Assembly: GCA_019636245.1 (NCBI GenBank)
Contig: JAHBXX010000014.1
Coordinates: 38,434-102,433, forward strand
Origin: Planctomycetota bacterium
Lineage (GTDB): Bacteria; Planctomycetota; UBA1135; UBA2386
Direction: 5' to 3'
Length of the DNA: 64,000 nt
Below the pieces are notes generated by a model. That model saw only the letters and a list, made by a program, of their open reading frames with translations. It was not told the DNA's origin and ran no database searches. Shown here piece by piece: positions 38,225-46,116 of the stretch. Positions within the stretch are counted from its first letter, which is position 1. The number at the start of each line of letters is the position of its first letter. Both the position numbers and the translations under genes were made by a program.

Positions 38225-38627
38225 GCCGGTTCTTCGGCCTGCGCGGGGGCGAGACTTGCGTCGCGCGCGAAGCAGTCGCCCCCTGGCGGGAACCGACTGG
38301 CAGACGTTGTCGGGCCGCGTATCCTGCTGATGAGCGAACACCCGGGGGCGGCGTTCGCATGCGGACCTCACGCGGGCTTGACTCTCCTTCCTCCCCCTTT
38401 TCCCGAAGCCCGGCCGCACCCCACCTTTCCATCCGTCGATGCTGCCGAAGCGCCGGCCCTCAGACTGTCCGACTGCGCACGATCGGGCCTGTGATCCTGT
38501 GCCGTGACGCGGGCGTGGGTCGACCAGGACCTGATCGACGATCGAGCTTACGCGCCGGATGAAGTCATCTACCCGAGGTTCGCGCCGACCAAGATCAGCG
38601 CGACTTGTTCCTGGTTTGGCGCTGGCC
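38225..38627. other. 403-bp gap holding repeat B
   Basis: No gene is supported. An ATG at about 38438 after repeat B opens only a 22-codon frame, so if B once led a gene like the one after repeat A, that gene is gone. The rest shows no clear motif. Confidence 0.5.
38377..38420 (+). repeat. Copy B of a duplicated island sequence
   Basis: CTTGACTCTCCTTCCTCCCC continues to TTTTCCCGAAGC and matches copy A at 36101 with few differences. It lies in a gap, in the same orientation as copy A. Confidence 0.7.
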
Positions 38628-38900
38628 CTACTCCGACTTCTCGGGCACGCCCCCTGGCAGCTTCACATGCGAGACGAACCAGTCGATCGGTCGCTTCAGC
38701 GCCTTGGCGAACTTGGCAAGCTCTACGGCATCGACACGGCGCTCGCCGGCCTCGCACTTGTAGAGCCACGCTTGGCTCTTTCGCAGCAGCTTCGCGAGGT
38801 CTCGCTGGGTGAGGCCAGCCTCGTGGCGTGCTTCCGCGAGTCGGCGACGGAACGCGACGTATTCGGCGGTGTGCAGGCTGAGGCGGCGTGGAACACCCAT
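38628..38900 (-). CDS. XRE-family helix-turn-helix regulator
   Basis: 90 residues. The Cro/CI-type HTH is plain: FRRRLAEARHEAGLTQRDLA, then KLLRKSQAWLYKCEAGERRV and DAVELAKFAKALKRPIDWFV. It is a single small DNA-binding protein with no sensor domain. It faces away from the lipoprotein gene at 39055, so it may control that gene or its own promoter in the 154-bp gap. No partner toxin is adjacent. Confidence 0.88.
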   Translation of the reverse strand: MGVPRRLSLHTAEYVAFRRRLAEARHEAGLTQRDLAKLLRKSQAWLYKCEAGERRVDAVELAKFAKALKRPIDWFVSHVKLPGGVPEKSE

Positions 38901-39054
38901 GGCCAGGGCCTCGGCTGGCGGACCGATTCAAGTCGCGCTTGCCGAGAGCCGAATACCGGAACATGCTGCCCTGCTTGACTCCGCTATGGAGTCAGGTCGG
39001 AAGTCCCGCGTAGCGCGCGCATTTCACCAACCAAGGGGCTGGGGAACCTCACCG

Positions 39055-39726
39055 ATGAGCTTCATTCGCCGATTCATGCTTCTCGCCCTTGTTGCCGCGC
39101 TCGCTGGCTGCGCGAGCTTCGAGCAGTGGCTCGACAAGCTGGAAGGCAAAGAGGCCAAGCCAGCGGACTCGCGCTCCACCGCCGCAGCGACGCCGAAGCC
39201 CACGCCCAAGCAGCCGGACTCGCCTGCGCCGAAGCCCGCGCCACCATCGCCCACCTGGAGCGTGAAGTCACCAAGCGGTGCAACGATCCGGTTCGGGACG
39301 GCCGACTCGTTCCCCGAGATCGATCCGATGCGTGCCGAGCAGCTCTTCGCCGAACTCTGCTCCGCGGGCTGGACGAGGCAATACGCCGGTTACCCACAGG
39401 TCTACTTCGTCCAGATCGACAACCGGAAGGGCAGCAAGGACGTGAACTGGTCCAGTCGGGATCGCGTGCTGGCCGCCGCGAACGGCAGGACATTCGAGCA
39501 GGAGACCAGCTTCCGCTACGCAGCGGTGCTCAAGCGATTTGGCGGCTACGAGCAGACCGTTCTGCCCGGCACGAGCGGCATCGTGCCGGTCGCCTTCACC
39601 AGCACGCTCCCGCTGCGGGCTCTCACCGCGCTCAGGATCCAGAGTGGCGGCAGCGCGATCGCACTGACCAACGACCTGCCGCCAGAAGGCAGCGCCGACA
39701 CCAAGTCGGCTGCGCCCGCGCGCTGA
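39055..39726 (+). CDS. Predicted lipoprotein of unknown function
   Basis: 223 residues from the ATG at 39055. Signal peptide and lipobox: RRFMLLALVAALAGCA (LAGC). A Pro/Lys/Thr/Ala-rich linker (about residues 38-70, with PKPTPKQPDSPAPKPAPPSP) spans towards a C-terminal domain beginning WSVKSPSGATIRFG. Nothing matches a known fold by eye. It precedes the PH-domain protein gene by 26 bp on the same strand, so the two are likely co-transcribed. Confidence 0.72.
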   Translation: MSFIRRFMLLALVAALAGCASFEQWLDKLEGKEAKPADSRSTAAATPKPTPKQPDSPAPKPAPPSPTWSVKSPSGATIRFGTADSFPEIDPMRAEQLFAELCSAGWTRQYAGYPQVYFVQIDNRKGSKDVNWSSRDRVLAAANGRTFEQETSFRYAAVLKRFGGYEQTVLPGTSGIVPVAFTSTLPLRALTALRIQSGGSAIALTNDLPPEGSADTKSAAPAR

Positions 39727-39752
39727 CCATCGAGGAACACCGAGGAGGAACC

Positions 39753-40259
39753 ATGAACTCGCACACCGCCCTTGCCACGCCTGTTGGCCGCGAGCCCGCT
39801 CGGGCCGCTCGCACGACCGAGCAACCCCCTGCCCGGACCGAAACCACGATCTGGACGGGTCGGCCTTCGCAGATCGCGAACCTGGGCGTGTTCGTCTGGT
39901 GCGGGCTGCTGTGCTGGCTCGTCGTGCCGATTCTCGTCGCGCTGTGGCGTTACCTATTGGTTCGAACGCTGCGCTACGAGTTGTCCTCGCAGCGTTTCCG
40001 CGTCACCTCAGGCGTCTTGTCTCGCAGGACCGACGACCTGGAACTCTTCCGTGTGAAGGACACGGCGTTCACCCAGACCCTGTTCCAGCGCCTGTTCGGG
40101 CTCGGCACCATCGCGATGGCAACTTCGGACGAGTCCTCGCCGCGCATCAGCATCGAGAGCATCCCGGCTGGGCAAGGCAAGGAACTGCGCGAGCAGATCC
40201 GGAACCTCGTCGAGGACCTGCGCGACAGGAAGCGCGTCCGCGAGGTCGACTACGCATAG
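39753..40259 (+). CDS. Membrane protein with bacterial PH domain (bPH_2/DUF304-like)
   Basis: 168 residues from the ATG at 39753, with a strong AGGAGGAA at 39743-39750. A polar leader (about 40 residues) is followed by one or two helices (ANLGVFVWCGLLCWLVVPIL, VALWRYLLV). The bPH_2 domain follows: LRYELSSQRFRVTSGVLSRR, DDLELFRVKDTAFTQTLFQR, LFGLGTIAMATSDESSP. Such proteins are common and poorly characterised (YdbS/YdbT-like). Co-transcription with the upstream lipoprotein gene is likely. Confidence 0.85.
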   Translation: MNSHTALATPVGREPARAARTTEQPPARTETTIWTGRPSQIANLGVFVWCGLLCWLVVPILVALWRYLLVRTLRYELSSQRFRVTSGVLSRRTDDLELFRVKDTAFTQTLFQRLFGLGTIAMATSDESSPRISIESIPAGQGKELREQIRNLVEDLRDRKRVREVDYA

Positions 40260-40388
40260 GGCGGGCAGAGTTGGCGAGCACTCCCTCGGGCGGGCCGGAA
40301 GGGCATCGGCTGGCGAGGCTGACCGGAGTCGCCTAGAGTCCCGGCAGGGCCTCCGCTCGGCGGTCCGGAAAGCCACGCTTGAGAGCGA

Positions 40389-41639
40389 ATGATCGAATTC
40401 AGAATCGGCGGACGTTTGGTCAAGCCCGCCAACATCGGCGATGCGCTGAAGGCGGCCCTTCTTCAGGCTGTCGAGGACGACCTGCGTGCCAAGATCGGCA
40501 GCATTCGCGACCCAGAGACCGGCGAGTTCCCGCTTGTCGTAGTAAGCGGACGCGACATCGAGCACCTCTCGATCAGTGTTGAGGGATCCTCGCGGGTCGT
40601 CGATCTGGTCAAGGCGAAGCTTGGCCTCGATGAAGAGCAGGCGGATGAAGGTGCCCCGACGATGGAACAAGATGAGAAGCTGGTTGCGTTTTTGTGTCAC
40701 GCCACCGAGGACAAGGACCTTGTCCGTCGCTTGGCTGGTGACCTTCTCGCACGGGGCATCGACGTGTTCTTCGATGAGTGGGAGATTCGTGCTGGCGACA
40801 GCTTGCGGCAGAGAATCGATGCCGGCTTGCAGAACTGCACGCACTTCATCGCTGTCCTTTCACCCACCAGCATTGGCAAGCCTTGGGTCAACAGCGAGAT
40901 GGATGCAGGCTTCGTCATGCGGCTGCAGCAACAGGTTGCCTTCATACCCCTTCGCCTTGGCCTTGATGTGACGGCGCTTCCGCCGCTATTGCGAGGAGTT
41001 GCGTCGCCCACGATCGACAACTACGACGTTGACGTCGCGAAGCTGGTATCTGATATCCATGGGTTGTCTAGGAAACCTCCAATCGGGCCAAGGCCGACGA
41101 CCAAAGCGAGCGCGACCACGGGCTCCGAGGTGTCTCCTGCGGCCGAAGCGATAGTGAAGATCCTCGTTGAACGATCGCAACACGGCGACATGCATGATCC
41201 GAGCATCGACGCCGACGAACTCAGGAAGGCGACCGGCCTGAACGATGACGACATCGTCGATGCAGTAGACGAGCTGTCAGGACAGGGGTATGTCGGCAAG
41301 CGCATCCACATGGGCTGCGACGTGATCGGCTTCGCTGAGATCTATCCCGAGGGCGAGTTGTTCGCAAAGTTTGATGCCTCATACATGACATGGGATCCGG
41401 CGGCGGACGCGCTCGTGCTGGCGACAAAGCTCATGGAGGCAACCGGCAACTGGCTTCGGGTCGCCGAGGCTGCTGCTAGTCTGGCGTGGCCGCCGCGGCG
41501 CATGAACCCTGCACTGCACTTCTTGATGAATCGGCGACTTGCGGACTACAGCGAGGCAACCGGGTCCCACCCATGGGCAACACATTCGATCGAGGGCACT
41601 GCAGCGACTAGGCGGTTTGCCAGGGGCCGCCAATCCTGA
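40389..41639 (+). CDS. TIR-domain protein (candidate defence effector)
   Basis: 416 residues. An unrecognised N-terminal domain of about 90 residues precedes a clear TIR domain at about 98-215: LVAFLCHATEDKDLVRRLAG, then GIDVFFDEWEIRAGDSLRQ, CTHFIAVLSPTSIGKPWVNS and EMDAGF. Glu132 in the WE of DEWEI is placed like the catalytic glutamate of NAD-cleaving TIRs. The C-terminal third (EAIVKILVERSQHGD, then LNDDDIVDAVDELSGQGYVG) reads as a winged helix. Bacterial TIRs often deplete NAD+ on phage infection; that role here is inference. No Thoeris ThsA or STING partner is adjacent. Confidence 0.88.
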   Translation: MIEFRIGGRLVKPANIGDALKAALLQAVEDDLRAKIGSIRDPETGEFPLVVVSGRDIEHLSISVEGSSRVVDLVKAKLGLDEEQADEGAPTMEQDEKLVAFLCHATEDKDLVRRLAGDLLARGIDVFFDEWEIRAGDSLRQRIDAGLQNCTHFIAVLSPTSIGKPWVNSEMDAGFVMRLQQQVAFIPLRLGLDVTALPPLLRGVASPTIDNYDVDVAKLVSDIHGLSRKPPIGPRPTTKASATTGSEVSPAAEAIVKILVERSQHGDMHDPSIDADELRKATGLNDDDIVDAVDELSGQGYVGKRIHMGCDVIGFAEIYPEGELFAKFDASYMTWDPAADALVLATKLMEATGNWLRVAEAAASLAWPPRRMNPALHFLMNRRLADYSEATGSHPWATHSIEGTAATRRFARGRQS

Positions 41640-41732
41640 ATGCCAAGCCGGCCCAGGGCTCGGCGAGTCCCGTGAACCAGAGAGAGCTGCGCGGGCTGCA
41701 GCAGGTTGTCAGTCTTCCTCGGGCGGACTCGG

Positions 41733-42095
41733 CTACTTCTGCAGCTTGCGGAAGATCGCCCAGACCGAGTGAAGCGCGTCGGTGTAATCCCGGCCGAGGT
41801 CCGGCGACGCCTCCGCGGCGGACTTAAAATTCGAGTAGGTCAGCTTCTCGACCATCGCGGCCACGACCCGGGCGAAGGTCGCGCGCGGCACGATGATCCT
41901 CCACTTGTAGTCGCGCCCCGGCTCGCTCTCGATGATCGCGCATCGGCGGAGGCTCGGGTGGTCTCGCTGCAGCAGCTCCAGGTGCCGCCTGACCCGCGCC
42001 CGGACCATCAACTTGCGGGGCGCGTTGGGCCGGCTACCGGGCTCCGGGCCAGCCTGAACGACCGACAGCAGGCCCACGGTTGAGTTCACCCACAT
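41733..42095 (-). CDS. Small protein with a conserved YSNFK-type C-terminus
   Basis: 120 residues from the ATG at 42095. It opens with MWVNSTVGLLSVVQAGPEPG, then LMVRARVRRHLELLQRDHPS, DYKWRIIVPRATFARVVAAM, and KLTYSNFKSAAEA ending in DALHSVWAIFRKLQ. I recognise this as a widespread small hypothetical family with that strand-helix pattern, but its function is unknown. It lies between the TIR gene (convergent) and the serine recombinase. Confidence 0.75.
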   Translation of the reverse strand: MWVNSTVGLLSVVQAGPEPGSRPNAPRKLMVRARVRRHLELLQRDHPSLRRCAIIESEPGRDYKWRIIVPRATFARVVAAMVEKLTYSNFKSAAEASPDLGRDYTDALHSVWAIFRKLQK

Positions 42096-42213
42096 GCCGG
42101 TCCTTGGCTCATGGCGGCATCGACGCCCCACCGCCTCGGGGTGTCAACCGGGACAGGGTATGGCACGTTTGCGCTCCGCAGCATGTTGGTGCTGAACCGT
42201 CGGTGACATGGAG

Positions 42214-43032
42214 TCACTGGGAAGCCGCCGCGTGCCGAGCCAGCAGGGTCTGGACCGTGGATCTCGCCCAAGGGCGACCGCTCCGGGTTGGCACCTGCTC
42301 GCTGTTCAGCGCGGCGGCGATCTCGGCCAGCGACCGCCGGTTGCCGGAAGGGTCGGCAGCCAGTTCGAGCAGCCGCTTGAGGCCCGCCGCCTCGGTCTCC
42401 CGCGCGCCGTATGCCGGCGGCCCCTCGCAGCGGCCTCGCTGCCGCCGAACCCGGTCCCTGGCTGCCCGCAGCTTCGCTACGAGGCCACTCTTCTCGAACT
42501 GCGCGACCGCGGCCAGGACCTGCCTGATGAGCACGCCGGTCGGGTTTCCGTCGTCGCTCCCGTTCGTCAGGTCCGTGCCGCCTTCGGCCTCCACCACGCG
42601 AATGCCCTGCTCGCGGAAGGTCCGGAGCAGAAGCTCGCTCTCGACCAGATCGCGGGCCAGCCGGTCCGCCTTCTCGACCAGGACAGTATCGATCTGGGCG
42701 GCCATCGCGGCTTCGAGAAGCGCGGTCAAGCCGGGTCGTTCGGCGAGCCCAAGCGTGCCCGACACGCCCTCGTCTCTGAACTCCTCGACCACGTCGAGAC
42801 CGTTGGCCCCGGCGAACGCCGCGATGGCTGTCCGTTGGCGCGGGAAGCCGTCGCCGCCGATCTGGCCTTTGCCACTCACCCGGAGGTAGCTGAGCGCCTT
42901 CGTCCTGGCCGGTGCCAGGGCCGTGTTCGGCGACCCCGGTGACACCGGGGCTTCGTGCGGGGGCTGCTGACCGAGGTTCTGTGGATTCACGTTCAGCACA
43001 TCGATCGATCTGGCTGGTGCTTCGAGCACCAC
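42214..43032 (-). CDS. Serine recombinase / resolvase-like protein
   Basis: 272 residues. The catalytic serine is Ser53 in LSYLRVSGKGQIGGDGFPRQ. EKADRLARDLVESELLLRTF carries the conserved arginine pair, and the long E-helix follows (VLIRQVLAAVAQFEKSGLVA). A small C-terminal HTH (RSLAEIAAALNSEQVPTRSG) completes a resolvase layout rather than a large integrase, because no zinc or recombinase domain follows. The first 45 residues are low-complexity, so the true start may be later. It may be a remnant of a separate mobile module within the island. Confidence 0.88.
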   Translation of the reverse strand: MVLEAPARSIDVLNVNPQNLGQQPPHEAPVSPGSPNTALAPARTKALSYLRVSGKGQIGGDGFPRQRTAIAAFAGANGLDVVEEFRDEGVSGTLGLAERPGLTALLEAAMAAQIDTVLVEKADRLARDLVESELLLRTFREQGIRVVEAEGGTDLTNGSDDGNPTGVLIRQVLAAVAQFEKSGLVAKLRAARDRVRRQRGRCEGPPAYGARETEAAGLKRLLELAADPSGNRRSLAEIAAALNSEQVPTRSGRPWARSTVQTLLARHAAASQ

Positions 43033-43061
43033 CAGCGACGAGTCCCCAACTGGGATTCAGC

Positions 43062-43805
43062 CTACTCCGACGACTTCTCCGCAGGCGGCGTGAGCGTTTC
43101 CATGGCTTCGAGTAACCGATCAGCGTAGGCGTCGGCTCTCTCGCGCACCCAATCCGCCGACACGAGGCTCAGCCACAGGGCAAGCCATACCAACGACAAC
43201 AGTGCGCCAAGAAGCGCGCTCGTTGGCATAGCCGTGCTGGATGCAATCGCGCTCCACATCCTGATCCCACACGCCAGTAGTCCGCCGCTGGCAACTGCGA
43301 GGCCAAGCGACTTCATAGCCCAGAGGTTGCGTCGGAAGCCGTAGCTCACGTTCTCCGCGAACACGAGAGCGAAGAGCTTCTGGTCGCGCGTCCTGGCAAT
43401 GAGGTGCTTGACACATGTCTCGTAGACGTTGTCCGCGCCTCGCTGATCGTAGTTCTCGTCTACTTCCTTTGGGATGGACAGATCTGGAAGCAGCTCTTGC
43501 AGTTTGGCGTGGTAGCGGCTGCGAAGGACGGGGTTCTGCGTGCGGGTCCGATGGCGCAGCCGTTGCGTTGTCGGTGGCCCGCCCCAGGAGCCGAACAGCT
43601 CTTTCTCGCGCCGCTTGCCCAGCACGCCGCCGCACTGCGCGAACACGGTGGGCAAAGCAATGGCGAGGACCACCGTTGCCGCTCCCAACTCAATTCGTGA
43701 AGCCTCCGGGAACCATGCGATGAGTGCCAGCACGGCGGGGGCGATAACCACAAGTAGCGGCGCGATCCTGGCGCGCCGCGTGTAGGAGTCCATCTCGACC
43801 TTCAC
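43062..43805 (-). CDS. Four-helix membrane protein, last gene of the E2-E1-JAB operon
   Basis: 247 residues from a GTG at 43805 that overlaps the upstream stop and is preceded by GGGAGG at 7 nt; an ATG at 43793 is the alternative. Two hydrophobic helices lie near the N-terminus (APLLVVIAPAVLALIAWF; ATVVLAIALPTVFAQ) and two near the C-terminus (LAVASGGLLACGIRMWSAI; ALLGALLSLVWLALWLSLV). A charged cytoplasmic middle of about 100 residues carries DENYDQRGADNVYETCVKHL. The two-plus-two layout suggests a pore-forming or membrane-sensing effector. The family is not recognised. Confidence 0.8.
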   Translation of the reverse strand: MKVEMDSYTRRARIAPLLVVIAPAVLALIAWFPEASRIELGAATVVLAIALPTVFAQCGGVLGKRREKELFGSWGGPPTTQRLRHRTRTQNPVLRSRYHAKLQELLPDLSIPKEVDENYDQRGADNVYETCVKHLIARTRDQKLFALVFAENVSYGFRRNLWAMKSLGLAVASGGLLACGIRMWSAIASSTAMPTSALLGALLSLVWLALWLSLVSADWVRERADAYADRLLEAMETLTPPAEKSSE

Positions 43806-46114
43806 GACTCGACCTCCCGTGCTCTTTCTTGCGCGCTGACAACGCACTGATCAGATTCAGCCAGCCCAACGAGGAAGCGGATCTCCGTGCGGCCAACGAT
43901 CGCGATGAGAGCCGGCACACCATCGTGCGCAACTCGATCCGCGAGCCAGCGAAAGACGTCGGCATCTGCAGCACTCGGAGCCGTGCTTGCGCCCTCTGGA
44001 TGAGAATGCCACTCTCCGAGGTAGAGGACCGCGCACTCCGTCGCCCGCTCAACAGCCTCGATCTGCTTGGAGAGCCCTTGGCAGCCACGGAGATAACCGC
44101 TGCGGCTCTCGTCGCTGTCTGGTGGTGATCCAACTACGTGCGTCACGTAGAGGATGCGGTTCTCCATGTCGCGCGACCCCATCAGCACGCCGCCTGTCTC
44201 ACTTGGGAGTCGATCTTGCCGAAGGCGATGCAGCGTCGTGGCCGTGGAGCTGTCGACGATGATGCTCCAACCGCCAGCAGCCGCAACGACAATCTGCGAT
44301 GGTGCAACTTCAACGCGCTGAACGGATCCGTCGTCTTGCGCCCGCCAGATGCACACGCATGCACTCGGCGTTGTCTGCAGCGTTTGCACCGCCATGGCCG
44401 CAATGGCGGCGTGCATAGCCACAAACTCTTGCGAGATGCGCATGGTTCTGTCGCGGCACGACTGTCCGTAGCGCATGGCTTGCTTGCCAGGGCGAAGGTA
44501 GCCCGAGAGTTCTGGCCGCAGCAACGACCTGTAGAACTGCGCCTCCAGAGCATCGAGCCGGACCTCCCGGTCCACGTCTTCGGCAATCATGACAAGGTCC
44601 TTGCCACTCGGGCTCAAGAAGATGCTCGCGCGTCGAGCGGCCCCACTCCAGGCGATCGCCAGATGTCGTGCGACAGCCGCGGAGGCGGACATGTCGAGCA
44701 CGAGGCTGGCGCTTTCCGCGGCAGATCGAAGCCGCGCGTCATCGTCTCCCGGCTTCAGCACGTCCGCCTGAATCCAAGCTGTCTCGCCTTCTCCCGGTAG
44801 GGTTGCGCTGGCCAACACTGCGACCATGTGCGCCTTGGGACGGCCCACGACCGTCCCCGGCAGCGCGTGGCGAGCGACGTTGTGCGGGAGCAGAACATCA
44901 TCGTCAACGATCGTCCACCGCCCAAACCCTGAGCGGATGAGGTTCATGATCGTCTGCGATCCCAATGCACCAGCCCCAACTGCAACTACGTGAGTGTCCA
45001 GGGCCGCTCTACCTGCTAGCGAAGCTGCGTCGGCCCGGGTGAGAGCGAAGGAAACATCCACCAGATCGAAGCGAGTTTTCGAGCCAGTCCCGCTATTCAT
45101 GGACCCGGTTGTCCCCACAAGGGGCACGGCAATGCCGTTGTGGACCTCCCAGGCACCGACATCCAGGCCAACACGAAGTGCCGGATGCTCTGTAATGAGC
45201 GCGAAGGCATCGGCAGCCTCGGGGCGATTGTGTGCATTGCGCAGTTTCGGAACCCACACCACAATCAGCAGGTGAGTTTCAAGGAGCGCCTTCCCGTTGC
45301 CGCCTGCCGTTGACTGCGTGCTTGTTGCCGACTGCATGGCTCGCAGTCTTGTGCGCAGTGCATCGAGAGTGTCGAAGCCGTCGCCGTCCAGCAGGGCTGC
45401 CAACTCCTGGAGCGTTCCGGGTTTCCTACGAATCACCCCATGCTCCTTTGGACGGCACTGCAGCCCCACCGCAACCGTGCTGGCCGGACTATTCGAGTCG
45501 CCCTTGCTGCGTAGAACCTCCTCCGGCCGAGCGATCCAGACACGAGGCCGATCGTGCACCTGATGGACGTGCAAGTGGACGCCCCCTGCACAAGCCTCTT
45601 GAAAGGCGCTCCCGGTCAGTATCAGGCGTCCGCAGGACCCACTGATGAACGGCTCCAACGGTTGGTCATCGGCGTGCAGTTGGCGTCTGGCGCTCAGCCT
45701 CAACCATCCGCGCAAGCGATCGATGAAAAACGTGGGGGTCCACCGCGGCTTGATGGCCTCGTAGCGTTCATCGAAAAGGCACAGGTCGCGAGGCAGCTCT
45801 TCGTCGGCGAGGTTCTGGTGCGGCAGAAGGGGGAAATCGGCTCGGAGGGCAAGTGCCCGCGGAACCTTCTGGTCGTCCCGATCAAAGGCCACAGCGATTC
45901 GTTCGACGCGCCGGATGTCGGCCTTTGGTTCGCGCGGGAGCTGCACTTCGACGTCAACGACTACAACATCACTGTGCTCGTCCGCGCGTGTTTCGACGAA
46001 GTCTGCGAACGCCATCGGTCGAGCCAGCGCCGCGACCAAGGCACGGGCCTTCTGCGTCCGGAGGCTTGCTGGCTCGATCAAAATGCCAGGAGGGTCAAGG
46101 AACGCGGCCGTCAT
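43802..46114 (-). CDS. Single-chain E2-E1-JAB (ubiquitin-like conjugation) protein
   Basis: 770 residues. Residues about 25-150 fit a prokaryotic E2-like fold, with candidate active-site Cys112 in PRDLCLFDE and a WLRLSARRQL helix after it. Residues about 365-590 are a ThiF/E1 adenylating domain: GAGALGS (380-386), VDDD (403-406), NVARH (412-416), Lys427, and Cys553 in GQSCRDRT as possible catalytic cysteine. Residues about 630-760 are a JAB/JAMM isopeptidase with Glu639, HSHP (His703, His705), Ser714 and Asp717 all intact. No ubiquitin-like protein gene is nearby. It starts 2 bp after the MBL gene and overlaps the membrane-protein gene. Confidence 0.9.
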   Translation of the reverse strand: MTAAFLDPPGILIEPASLRTQKARALVAALARPMAFADFVETRADEHSDVVVVDVEVQLPREPKADIRRVERIAVAFDRDDQKVPRALALRADFPLLPHQNLADEELPRDLCLFDERYEAIKPRWTPTFFIDRLRGWLRLSARRQLHADDQPLEPFISGSCGRLILTGSAFQEACAGGVHLHVHQVHDRPRVWIARPEEVLRSKGDSNSPASTVAVGLQCRPKEHGVIRRKPGTLQELAALLDGDGFDTLDALRTRLRAMQSATSTQSTAGGNGKALLETHLLIVVWVPKLRNAHNRPEAADAFALITEHPALRVGLDVGAWEVHNGIAVPLVGTTGSMNSGTGSKTRFDLVDVSFALTRADAASLAGRAALDTHVVAVGAGALGSQTIMNLIRSGFGRWTIVDDDVLLPHNVARHALPGTVVGRPKAHMVAVLASATLPGEGETAWIQADVLKPGDDDARLRSAAESASLVLDMSASAAVARHLAIAWSGAARRASIFLSPSGKDLVMIAEDVDREVRLDALEAQFYRSLLRPELSGYLRPGKQAMRYGQSCRDRTMRISQEFVAMHAAIAAMAVQTLQTTPSACVCIWRAQDDGSVQRVEVAPSQIVVAAAGGWSIIVDSSTATTLHRLRQDRLPSETGGVLMGSRDMENRILYVTHVVGSPPDSDESRSGYLRGCQGLSKQIEAVERATECAVLYLGEWHSHPEGASTAPSAADADVFRWLADRVAHDGVPALIAIVGRTEIRFLVGLAESDQCVVSAQERAREVES

Positions 46115-46116
46115 GG

